NCBI GenBank assembly: GCA_031216445.1
Contig: CM062204.1
Coordinates: forward strand, 10,532,501-10,596,500
Length of the DNA: 64,000 nt
From: Lateolabrax maculatus
Taxonomy: Eukaryota; Chordata; Actinopteri; Acropomatiformes; Lateolabracidae
Direction: 5' to 3'
The translations under genes and the position numbers were made by a program. Shown here one piece after another: positions 14,113-22,500 of this stretch (positions are counted from its first letter, which is position 1; every line of letters starts with the position of its first letter). Below the pieces are notes generated by a model. The model searched no databases and was not told the origin of the DNA. It was given only the letters and a program-made list of their open reading frames with translations.

Positions 14113-16527
14113 TACTTTATTCATCCCCAAAGGGAAATTAAGTCGTCATAGCAGCCGGTATATTTGAATACAATAAAATACGATACAACAATAAAATACA
14201 ATACAATAGAATAAAATAGAATAAAATTAAATGTTCCAGTATATGGAGCGGAGTGTTGTACAGGGTACACAGTGCAAGGAGACATTTAGTGCAGTTCTGT
14301 GGTGGTGACTCTGACAGAGGTAGATGAGTTGTAGAGTCTTATTGCGGTTGGGAGGAACGATTTCCTGTAGCATTCCTTAGAGCAGCGGGGTTGAATGAGT
14401 CTGTGGCTGAAGCTGCTCTTTAGCTTGTCCAGTGTTTTGTGGAGGGGGTGAGAGGGATTGTCCATGATCGCCAGCAGTTTTGCCAGCATCCTGTCCTCCA
14501 CCACCTCCTCCAGGGTGACAAGCTTAGAGCCAACCACAGACTCAGCTCTTTTGTTAATTTTTTTTCTCTCTTTGCATCATTTTAAGTAAGAAAGCTCTAA
14601 AAACCCACTGCAAAATACCTATTCAGTACCAAACAGAGGACAGTAAAAATAGTGACAAGTTGGTGAACACGGTGAGCATCTAGCAGCTAAAGAGGCAGAT
14701 ATTTCCCTCAGGAGTTGGTGGAGACCAACACACACCACTCCATATGAATGATACCCTGAACATATCAACTTAAAAGATGATGAAATGTCAATGTTGTGTT
14801 CACAACTCGTTTCCACTGTCCCCAAGTGGCCAGAAAAATCAGTTATTGCAGGCCTAACTGAGCTCCTAGAGACACTTCATTTTATCTTGGCTACCAGCAT
14901 GCACAATAGGCAAAGGGAAATGTAAAACAAGTTCTAATTTTCACCTTCAATCTTCCACCTGCTTTCCAGGCCACTGAATAAACCCTCCTACTGGCGCATG
15001 TGTTTGGGGAAGCACCACATGAACTCCTCCATGGACGTTCCCTCAGCAGAGGAATGCTATAAGGTTGATGGTATCATTTGCCACGAGGGGTTCGTCTCTG
15101 AGGACATCAGCAATGACATAGCCCTGGTGCATCTGGCCGAGCCTGTCAATATGACGAGGGAGATCAGCCCCATCTGTCTGCCCAAACCTGGGGCTGTGAT
15201 GCCTGCTGGGACACCCTGCTTTGTCACCGGCTGGGGAGACGAGAAAGGTAGAAGTGATCATGTATTTCAGTTTCCTATAAAAGAACTGCAGTTGTTATAC
15301 TACTCCAGTAACTACACGTAACCACAAGTAGGTATCATCGCTGCTCCTAAAATTTAATCTCATGTCTGAGCCAGTGTGATGCTGTTTTGTAAAATTGTGA
15401 CTCCAGTTTCTTTCGCTTTTTATCTTTTGTTTGGTACTTTTAGTGGTTATCATTTTGATTGAACATTTCCACTATTTTTCATGTGCTAGCTACACTCCAT
15501 GATGAGTATGCCTTGGCTTGTTTACTAAAGATAAGTAGGGCTGGAAGTTTACAGTCGTGTGCATCTCTGTGTCTATGTCTTCTACAACAACATAAACTTT
15601 TACTTTTTTACTTCTATCTTAGGTAACTTCTTCCCCAAAGTGTCTGAGAAGCTAAATCAGGCAGCCCTTCCTATTATTGACTTCCAGACCTGCAGTAAGC
15701 CTGCTTACTGGTGGGACACCCTCAGGCCCTCCATGATCTGTGCTGGCTATGAGTCCCCAGACGAGCTCAAGTCAGCCTGCCAGGTGAGAGGACATATTTA
15801 GAAAAACGTAACAACTGTTTAAATGGACACACAAGAATTCTTTTGTTGAGGATGATACTTGATTGTTGAAATTCTCTTTAAGCTTTTCTCACACATTATG
15901 TAAGTGTACTGGCCTCTCATCATTGGGTTGTCTTTTATGTAACATCCTGTAAGCTCTTTTGTTTTGTCAGTCAGCCTTGAATGCAAACGGCTGCTTTTTT
16001 TTTTCAGGCGTAATTGGACAAGAGAACATAGGAACATTATTTGTTTGGCATAATGAGCGAAAGTGCAAGCGGGGACACAGGAAGATTAGACATTTAGAAA
16101 AACACTTCAGAGCAGCACTGAAGGCTTGTAAATTTCAAAAGAGTTTCATAAAACATTGACATTTGCCTCCCTCATGAAAACCCTGTCATATTTTTCATAA
16201 AGATTGACCTTTACAAATTCCAGGGTACAGAGATGATCTATAGTGGCTGTCAAAATCCAATGTTCACCAATGCAACTTCTGAACTGCACTGTAAATCTTT
16301 AGTGACTTCCCTCTCCTGCTCTCCCGTAGGGTGACTCTGGAGGTCCTTTCGCCTGTGCAGCCACTGGAACAAACACAACCTGGGAGGTGCATGGTGTCGT
16401 CAGCTTTGGACCTCGGGGCTGCATCAGAGACAAGAAACCCTCAGTATTCACCCGCGTCTCTGCCTTCAGTGACTGGATCGACGACAACATCAAGAAGTTT
16501 ATATATGGAAGTGGCAAAACCAACTAA
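835..16527 (+). CDS. Ovochymase-like multidomain CUB/serine protease gene, 3' part (22 exons, 5' end outside window)
   Basis: This is a secreted modular protease gene with six CUB units and two S1 peptidase domains visible, encoding about 1268 residues to the stop. Exons: 835-975, 1220-1317, 2928-3054, 3489-3701, 4324-4536, 6292-6432, 7069-7314, 7509-7694, 9163-9272, 9572-9672, 10353-10630, 10878-11041, 11189-11372, 11477-11695, 12589-12723, 12869-13090, 13176-13358, 13523-13635, 13724-13818, 14970-15247, 15623-15783, 16330-16527. All have GT-AG borders and all phases join without a frameshift. Family knowledge: ovochymases combine chymotrypsin-like protease domains with CUB domains and are associated with eggs. 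Whether this is ovch1, ovch2 or a fish-specific relative cannot be decided here, and the signal peptide and N-terminus are off the left edge. Every domain boundary lies in a phase-1 intron, the classic arrangement for shuffled extracellular modules. Confidence 0.88.
1220..3701 (+). CDS. CUB b plus Thr/Pro-rich linker (three exons)
   Basis: Exons 1220-1317, 2928-3054 and 3489-3701 encode one CUB domain followed by about 27 residues of Pro/Thr/Ser-rich linker with TTPRPT-type repeats, probably O-glycosylated. The domain keeps the second disulfide (VCGDFVQVYDG, then FCGG) but lacks the first: no Cys stands at the start (AGAGGF) nor in the usual C-x-W position (YQW). CUB b is the only CUB here whose first half is split by an intron (1318-2927, phase 0, between YQ and WKI). 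The linker occupies the place where units d and f have the NPWDNI linker leading into a protease domain. Confidence 0.85.
1318..2927. other. Intron splitting CUB b, with repeat remnants
   Basis: This phase-0 intron has no coding potential that I trust. It holds a remnant at about 1622-1690 resembling the repeat ends at 13909-13965 and 27990-28045, a second percomorph-type repeat fragment at about 1995-2110 (tagcctggctct...), and a GT run at 2846-2897 close to the acceptor at 2928. Confidence 0.55.
2846..2897 (+). repeat. (GT)n microsatellite 5' of CUB b second exon
   Basis: About 26 perfect GT units end 31 bases before the exon at 2928. Confidence 0.97.
4324..6432 (+). CDS. CUB c (two exons)
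   Basis: Exons 4324-4536 and 6292-6432 encode a complete CUB domain. The first half has GFPNPYP and SSWKISVPKG, and the second half begins THCGY and ends GFSAKW. As in CUB b, both Cys of the first disulfide are missing (GGGPVIL at the start, NSSWKI at C2), while the second pair (QCKEDKL and HCGY) is present. A sequon (NSS) sits at the lost C2 site and could carry an N-glycan. The intron between the two halves (4537-6291) shows no further exon; CA-rich simple sequence follows the second exon. Confidence 0.85.
6439..6535 (+). repeat. Imperfect CA-rich tract after CUB c exon
   Basis: Interrupted CA repeats begin about seven bases after the donor at 6433. They create long spurious open frames on both strands. 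Confidence 0.9.
7069..7694 (+). CDS. CUB d and linker into protease 1 (two exons)
   Basis: Exons 7069-7314 and 7509-7694 encode a CUB domain with all four canonical Cys (QGCGF, ECMW, KCFD, FCGT). After GFRAYW comes a short Pro-rich linker ending NPWDNIPI. The donor at 7695 leaves one base of a split Asp codon completed by the next exon (ATA G|AC), joining directly to the protease 1 propeptide. The same NPWDNI linker recurs after CUB f, which is evidence that the d-protease and f-protease units are duplicates. Confidence 0.88.
7880..8075 (+). repeat. Dispersed repeat family A, partial copy
   Basis: It contains the family landmarks 'ctattttctgacattttatgga', 'attaatcagaa' and a terminal 'gctgtagcccc'. 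These are shared with copies at 25070, 40585, 42910, 44295, 55000 and 58585. I know this kind of repeat to be very abundant in percomorph fish; its class is not clear from sequence. Confidence 0.6.
9163..11372 (+). CDS. S1 serine protease domain 1 (five exons)
   Basis: Exons 9163-9272, 9572-9672, 10353-10630, 10878-11041 and 11189-11372 encode a full chymotrypsin-fold peptidase. A propeptide Cys (STCGKP) precedes the activation site SR-IVNGE; PHSWPWQVSMQ follows. The catalytic triad is present: His in LTAAHC (codon 9659-9661), Asp in FDIALV (10498-10500) and Ser in GDSGGP (11195-11197). The residue six before the catalytic Ser (position 189) is Ser, 216 is Gly (SFGP) and 226 is Ser (KPSVF), giving an open uncharged S1 pocket; this predicts chymotrypsin-like rather than trypsin- or elastase-like cleavage. 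The WW motif and SFG...C...KPSVFTR resemble the pancreatic elastase/chymotrypsin-C group. The exon ends at 11372 in phase 1, linking to CUB e. Confidence 0.9.
11477..12723 (+). CDS. CUB e (two exons)
   Basis: Exons 11477-11695 and 12589-12723 encode a CUB domain with all four Cys (SGCGGAK, SCQW, MCMTD, HCSH). Its second half (THCSHVPP ... GFTASW) closely resembles the second half of CUB c (THCGYILPP ... GFSAKW) and stands at the same place in its unit, so c and e are likely sister copies. The intron 11696-12588 is AT-rich and contains no recognisable exon. Confidence 0.88.
12869..13358 (+). CDS. CUB f and linker into protease 2 (two exons)
   Basis: Exons 12869-13090 and 13176-13358 encode a CUB domain with four canonical Cys (PCGGS, VCTW, KCVDY, FCGF) followed by a Pro-rich linker ending NPWDNITI. 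The first exon has an unusual acceptor: the AG terminates a CA dinucleotide run. The donor at 13091 (gttggt) is weak by consensus, but the reading frame and phase (1) demand it. The domain is sister to CUB d by position and linker. Confidence 0.87.
13523..16527 (+). CDS. S1 serine protease domain 2 and C-terminus (five exons)
   Basis: Exons 13523-13635, 13724-13818, 14970-15247, 15623-15783 and 16330-16527 encode the second peptidase. A propeptide Cys (EDCGNP) precedes the activation site AR-VVNGV. Triad: His in LTAAHC (codon 13805-13807), Asp in NDIALV (15115-15117), Ser in GDSGGP (16336-16338). As in domain 1, the pocket residues are Ser189, Gly216 and Ser226. Exon lengths 113/95/278/161 nearly match 110/101/278/164 in domain 1, with identical phases, so the two domains arose by internal duplication. 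The protein ends 13 residues after the DWIDDNI helix at TAA 16525-16527, with no further CUB. Intron 13819-14969 contains nested repeats. Confidence 0.9.
13905..14041 (-). repeat. Dispersed repeat family D, left part, interrupted by a LINE
   Basis: Read on the minus strand, it contains 'ttgtgggcc', 'ggtgataatt' and a terminal block matching 27990-28045. Its other half continues at 14546-14860, beyond the inserted LINE. Confidence 0.6.
14042..14111 (+). repeat. (GATA)n microsatellite, tail of an inserted LINE
   Basis: About 17 perfect GATA units directly precede 'attactttattcatccccaaagggaaatt', a sequence typical of the 3' end of fish non-LTR elements. They are best read as the element's simple-repeat tail on the minus strand. 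Confidence 0.9.
14112..14545 (-). mobile_element. 3' end of a non-LTR retrotransposon (5'-truncated)
   Basis: On the minus strand, 14286-14537 translates to a C-terminal ORF2 piece with HPLHKTL, a Ser-rich segment, then SFLPTAIRLYN, a pattern I know from the C-terminus of fish LINE polyproteins. It is followed by a 3' UTR with 'tttcccttt...ggggatgaataaagt' and the GATA tail. Only about 84 residues of ORF2 remain, so it is a dead 5'-truncated copy. The clade (Rex1-like or related) is an inference. Confidence 0.7.
14546..14860 (-). repeat. Dispersed repeat family D, right part
   Basis: The reverse complement contains 'ccaccaactcctgaggga', 'tagctgctagatgctc' and 'gttctccaac'-like blocks that align in the same order with 27715-27800. 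Together with 13905-14041 it forms one older element split by the LINE. Confidence 0.6.
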
Positions 16528-16540
16528 AGCTTTATCTTGA

Positions 16541-16546
16541 AATAAA
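16541..16546 (+). other. Polyadenylation signal of the ovochymase-like gene
   Basis: AATAAA lies 14 bases after the stop codon and is followed by T- and GT-rich sequence. The very short 3' UTR is consistent with this being the gene's end. Confidence 0.75.
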
Positions 16547-17604
16547 GATTTTTTTGACAGTTTCTACTTCTAACGTCTGTTATTTTTTCTGCTGCTACAG
16601 ACCAAGTTATTGTACGTTTTTATTTAAGGTTCACCATTAAGTACTACTCTCTGCTTCTCATAAGATTCCATTTGGTCTAAGAAGTACTATGGTCATTGAT
16701 ACTATTAAGCTATATATGATTACAGTATACAAGTTAAAGCAACATTGCACCAAATATCTTAAGGAAATACAGAAAATAAGTCACTAAACAATTCTACATT
16801 TTCTCTACTATAAACTTCATATTGAATTTTTCTATGCATCTCTTTTGCTATGCTTTCCCATGATTCAGATGATTAATTGTCATTTTTTGTTTATGAGTTT
16901 AAATTAGAAAGAATGTCTAATGAGTGTCTAATTACAATATAATTACAATTAAAAAATATCATGAATTACAAAGAATAATGTTTGATGTTGACCAAATAAT
17001 ATAAAATACAAAACTGAAAAACTCAATGTTCTAATGATGAATCTATGGTAAGCACTGCAGCCAAGTTTATCTCTCAATAACGGTTATATTTCCTTTTATG
17101 TGTCTTATATTTAGTGCTGCTACAGTTTTGACAACAACATGACTTTGTTTCTTTTCAGGCAGACTTCCCAGTTCTCAGTGCTCACAAGCTCCCTCAGTTG
17201 CAGGCAGATGAATCCTGCAGGCACACATTTAAAGTTTGGGGGTTTTAACCCCTTAATCACATGACCAGGCCACTCGGCCAATAGGAGCGCTCGGCTCAGA
17301 TTTCAGCCTAGGAGGAGAGAGGGGAATAAAGAGGGAGGAAGAGAAAGAGACAAGCACTAATCTGTGCTCATGGTTTGGACAGTCTGCCAGTATTGACACC
17401 ACTTTTTTTACATTCTCCCGGCATGGATTATCATCAGTGTTGTGTTTTTGGAGTATTTGGATGGCACATTTTAAGGTGAAAGGGATTCCCACCACTGGGA
17501 AAAGTCCAAGAGTGTGTCCTGGAACAGAGTGAGGAGAGGAGGGAGGATATCAGCAATTTTTCCCCTAATCTTTGCCTCCGCAGGCGTTTTTCTTCTGTTG
17601 AAGA
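16547..17604 (+). promoter_or_regulatory. Intergenic region and likely fam13a promoter/5' UTR
   Basis: The first 600 bases are AT-rich with no visible feature. From about 17150 the composition rises in GC. A CACATG E-box-like element (17258-17263) and a CCAAT box (17278-17282) precede a purine-rich stretch that may be 5' UTR. Just before the ATG, a pyrimidine tract ending cag at 17583 looks like a splice acceptor. The coding first exon could therefore be 17584-17631, with the cap site further upstream. No TATA box is evident. Confidence 0.5.
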
Positions 17605-17631
17605 ATGGGGGCAGGAGCTCTGACCATCTGT
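17605..17631 (+). CDS. fam13a: fam13a exon 1 (coding start)
   Basis: It encodes the nine-residue start MGAGALTIC and ends in phase 0 at a strong gtgagt donor. The next exon continues HNKTAVQVKEDMKK, matching the FAM13A N-terminus. The ATG has a purine at -3 and G at +4. Confidence 0.88.
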
Positions 17632-19559
17632 GTGAGTAGAAGCTACAGAGACTTCACATTCAACCTGTGATTAAGGGCTAAAGAATGCATAACGGGACTG
17701 TGTTGTTCAGTGTCAGTCTACACACTCTTTTGTGATGGTGTGTGTGTGTATGTTGAATGTCCTGGTAGACACAAGTGACTTTTTAAAATGTCAAGGAGGG
17801 ACAAATCTTTTCTCCCTGCAGTAAAACAAGCTTTCCCTCCCTAAATTAAACTTGACTCACTAAATACATGATTACCGGCATCGAGAGTAAACTTTCACTT
17901 GCAGTCTTAACGGAGAAAGCAGACGCCTTGCCAGCCAGCACTACTTGTAAGTCTGCCAACCTTATACAACAGTATAACAGTAGTAAAACGGGGATAAATA
18001 CATATGGTAAGCGTCATGTTTCCTGCCCATATCTGTAACTTTTTCCAAGCAATGATCCAGTGTCACAATGAGGTCACTTTCCACAAAATTTCCTTTATGG
18101 AAATAGTGTCTTTACAAGAACTTAACCACTTTAACAGTCAAATGCTTGTGTCCTTTTTAAAACGGTCTGAAGCATAGTCAGAGTTGAGCAGCTGTTGCTT
18201 CTGGTGCCTGTGGTGCTTTTGCTACCAGTTGCTTCTTTGGCCACCCACATAGGGACAGAGGCAGAAACAAGGGGGGGGAGAGGGTAGAGGGCTGGGAAAG
18301 GAGGGCACATGCTTGGGCTTGCTCTACTCCTCATGAGCAAGTTAAAGACACAGGAAGATAGCCTTGCCTGTAAGCAGTTTGTTTGTGCTTAACCTCTTTA
18401 AAAAGACTTGTTTACTTAAACTGTACAAAATATCTTAGGAAAGTGTCTCGACCAGGCACTTGAAATTTGTTAGACATTTTTTCAAGGGGAGAAAGCAGAT
18501 TTTCAACAGTCATTAACTTTCACAGTCTCTCAATAGTCCCTTAACAATAGGGTTCTTTCTCACTGTCAGAAGTTGGAGTGTGAAAATAATTTAAGGGTGG
18601 GGGAGGCGAGAAGGAGATGAGGATTATTAGGCTAATCACAGCAGACTGTCCCGGTTAACAATAGAGGCAAATGGGTATGACCACAAAGTGTTTCCCTTTA
18701 TTCTTTGCTGCTTTGGTTCACAAATGCTCTATAGCAGTTTGTATTGCCAAGAGTCAACACACCAACAACCTTGTAATTGACTGTAAACATTTTTAATTCT
18801 GAAAGTGAATTACAATGGATAAAGGAGTGGGATTCTCTGGTTTGAGTGATAACTCAGAGTGAGGAGCGTGATGTTTTTATATGCTCAGGTTATAGTTACT
18901 TTCACACCAATGTAGTGACAAAAGTGCGTTTGTAAGGGAACCTGCTCACAACCAGGGTTTCACATGTGCCCAACACTACTGCTCAGTGTTGATGTGAAGG
19001 CGGGAACACAGATTACATATATTGTCTGCATACTGGTCCTCTCACATTTAAACTCTTGTTTTCTCAATTTACTTATTAATACAAACTTGCAGAGTGTAAG
19101 ATGTTGCATGCAGAATAAAGAAAAACAAAGTCCAGAATCTGCCATGTCAAATTGTTGTACCAGTCATCCCGGTTATAGGTTTCAGGGGTTTCTAAGAGCC
19201 TTGTGGTTTGCCTTTGTCTTACCCCAAGAGCATTTTATAGTTTTAATTCTTCTTATATCGTGTTGTGGATGTTCACGGTCACAGTACAATATTTCACTGC
19301 TTCATTCAAAGGTAAAATGTGGCATGAACCCATATTCACTATCCCCTATCATATATGTGGTATGTGTGTGAATGGGGTATATGTAGGATAGCGAGTTTTA
19401 TCCATAACAAGAGTAAAACTTGCTATTCCCCTCAAGTCTGCCTTTTGGATCACTGTCACAATACTTAGAAAGTGGGTTTTCTGAATGGCGAATGTAGCTC
19501 TGTGTGTGTTCACGGTGACATACATCTGTGTATGCAGACTGATAAAACCAATGTGTTAG

Positions 19560-19593
<34 letters not shown>

Positions 19594-22500
19594 TAGTAAA
19601 GACAGATTTAGGGGACATCTGTTCTGTAAGGCCTATCACAGTCAGACCTAGCTCAGACCAGCTTAACTCTTTAACACCTGCATGAGTAGTAGTACTATTG
19701 AAGCCAGTTTTGTAGCCCTGTGACCTATTAACATTATAACCAACAATGGACTGTTACACCTGTACATTATACTATAAAACTATACGATGAAAGTGGTGTT
19801 GTGTTATCAATGTTCAAGACACATCAGACTTTAAAAGTAGATACACTGATTTTAGGATAATAATTCTTCTACCCTACAGTTAAAATATATTCAAAGAATT
19901 ACAAACTGGTTGTGCTTGATTTTGTGTAAACACAATCGTGGCTTTCTTATTTATACCAACCCAAACCTCTTATTTATACTGACTGCTAATCTCCTCTCAC
20001 AGCTGAAGACCTAGCCAGTCTATTATTGGTATTAAAATACAATATGTCAGTGCAGTTTAGCCCATTAAGTTGCGCTACTTTTCAGGCAGCAATCCAAGCA
20101 TGAAGCAGCCAGAATCAAAATTCAAGTGTACTTAATTATCATTTCACATATATCAGGAGGGTGCAACTGGCATATTTGTATGCACCTGTCAGAAAGGAGA
20201 TGATGACTGAAGCACCATTAACACATTGCCTGTACAAGCTTCTCAGATGCATGTCGTATTGACGCTGCCAGAGCATCTGCCATGGTAAAGATCTTCTTTG
20301 CTTAGCTATCTCAGCACCATCTGTGAGTTAGGTTTTAATCAGATGATCTTAGTGTGGCACATGCCTGTACCCATTCTGTCTAAACAATTGGCTACATATG
20401 AAATCAATTCCGTGGTACTTCCTCTTCACAGCCCACTTCTATCTTCCCAACCTAGGGTAAACCCACTGTGGACATCACTGTGACAAAATCATAGCCGGGG
20501 CCTCTCATTTCACTGTGTGGGTGAGTTCACTCGTTTGAGGCGGTGAACTCTGAAATGACAATATGTCACATGGTGTGGTCGTAGCTATGGATACAAGAGT
20601 AAAACTCACTATGAATCTGTGTTGGTCTGAAGCACAGGAAGTCTTTTCCTCCTCACCCAGTGCCCAAATCCTGCCTCTGGTTTGTGCGTCTTAACTCTTT
20701 TGCTCCTAGTATTGGCTTCACAAAGACAGAAATGTATTATGCTTTTGTTAAATGTTCCAAACGAATCAGTTATTGACGGCTCTGTCTAATGTTGGCTCGT
20801 TACATGGAGATTTCTGTGTGCACTCAGTGTTTACACTCAGAGAAAAACAATGAGAGTGTGTCTCAGTGTGCATCTATAGAGACACACTCAGCATGTGGCA
20901 CTGTTTGCTTTGACAAGTTATCGATAAGACCTACAGCAGCTGGTGAATTAACACACTACATACGCTATATGCTCAGACTCTGGTTTACAAGGTTTGTCCA
21001 CTGAAGGGAATGGGCTCAGCTTGGCAATTACAGAACAGCAGAATTGGAAAGTAACTAAGTACATTTATCAACTACTGTAGTTTAAGTTTGAGATAGATAC
21101 CCGTACTTTACTTCAGAATTTCAATTCTCCACTACCTTTATGAGGGAAAAATTGTACATTTTATTCCACTGCATTTAATGTGACATTTTTTGTGCCAATT
21201 TATCATGTCCAAATGTAGGCATTTGGACTGATGATGCTTCCAGTTCTCAGCATATTCAGCACACTATTCATTCAAATTAATAATCATAGTTGTTAAAGAC
21301 AGCTGGCCATCCCCTCACTTGAACATATACCTGTGTGTCTACATGCGTATGTCTATTTGTGCAGGTACGTGTGTCACTCTGGCAATGCCTTTAACCAAAG
21401 GTGTTGCATGGTAACTTGATATTTGTCGTAGCAACAAATGCACGGCCAGCCCTACCCTTTCTCTTTCTCTTCCTCTTTGCTCTCAGTACACACTGTCCTC
21501 TAAGTGCATGACAGTGGGACAGGTGCATGTATGGACTCCACAGAGACACCCCCACCACCACCATCATCATCACACACACCTTTTAGTCTATGGAGCAGAG
21601 TGAGCCTCCCTCCTCCAGGACAGGTGTCTCTGTGGTGTCTAACCTGATGCCGGCTCCAGCGCTGCCTTCTGTGCCCATTAGTGTCGACAGTGGTTGACTG
21701 CTGCTCTCTGCTCTTTACCCTGCAGCACAACAAGACAGCGGTGCAGGTTAAAGAAGACATGAAGAAGATGGTCCAGATACCCATACTGCGAACCCGGACA
21801 ATGGCGTCCAAGCACACCAAGCTGTTTGGAGCGTCCCTATTTGAGCTGCGGGAGAAGGGCCTGGTGGAGGATGGTGTGCCTCTGGTGTTGAGGAAGATGG
21901 TGGAGCATCTCCGCAAGCATGGTGAGGAAAAACATAACAGAATGGAAATAGGCAAAAAAGAATTGTAATGCTTAATGCCCTTCTTTAATATTTCATCGCA
22001 CACATTTAGTGCCCTATTCTGAATTTCACGTAGTCACTGTAGGGTGATTTTTTTTTATAAATAAATAATAAATGTATGAAAAGTAATGACATCATAGTTT
22101 CATCCAAATAAGACAATATATTACAAATCTTACATTATTGAACATTGATCAGATCTCACAAGCACTATGATATGAATACAACTGATATTTTCCCATTTTG
22201 GCTTTTTGTATTATTGTATAATACTCACAATCACAAGTAGGCTACTTAAAATACATTTTAGAGACTTTCTCTTTGTTGCTTGCTATTCCAGGCTTCCATT
22301 TGTTTCCAATAATTTACAATACTTTATTTATTTGATTTTCATGCTGCACAGAAATTATTGAAAGCCTATTAGTGACCTGAACAGCAGCAAAAATACATCC
22401 ATAAACCTAGAGGTACCTAGCATGCATTTTAAACAGATCAACAAAAATGTAAGGTATATATAGGACACATAATTTGTTCTTCTCTGCTTGTCCTCTAGAT

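Noticed and set aside
18964..19371. 135-codon + strand open frame in fam13a intron 1
   Set aside because: Cys- and hydrophobe-rich random-looking translation with no recognisable motif.
21500..22003. 167-codon minus-strand open frame
   Set aside because: Antisense shadow of fam13a exon 2; translation is low in hydrophobic order and matches no family.
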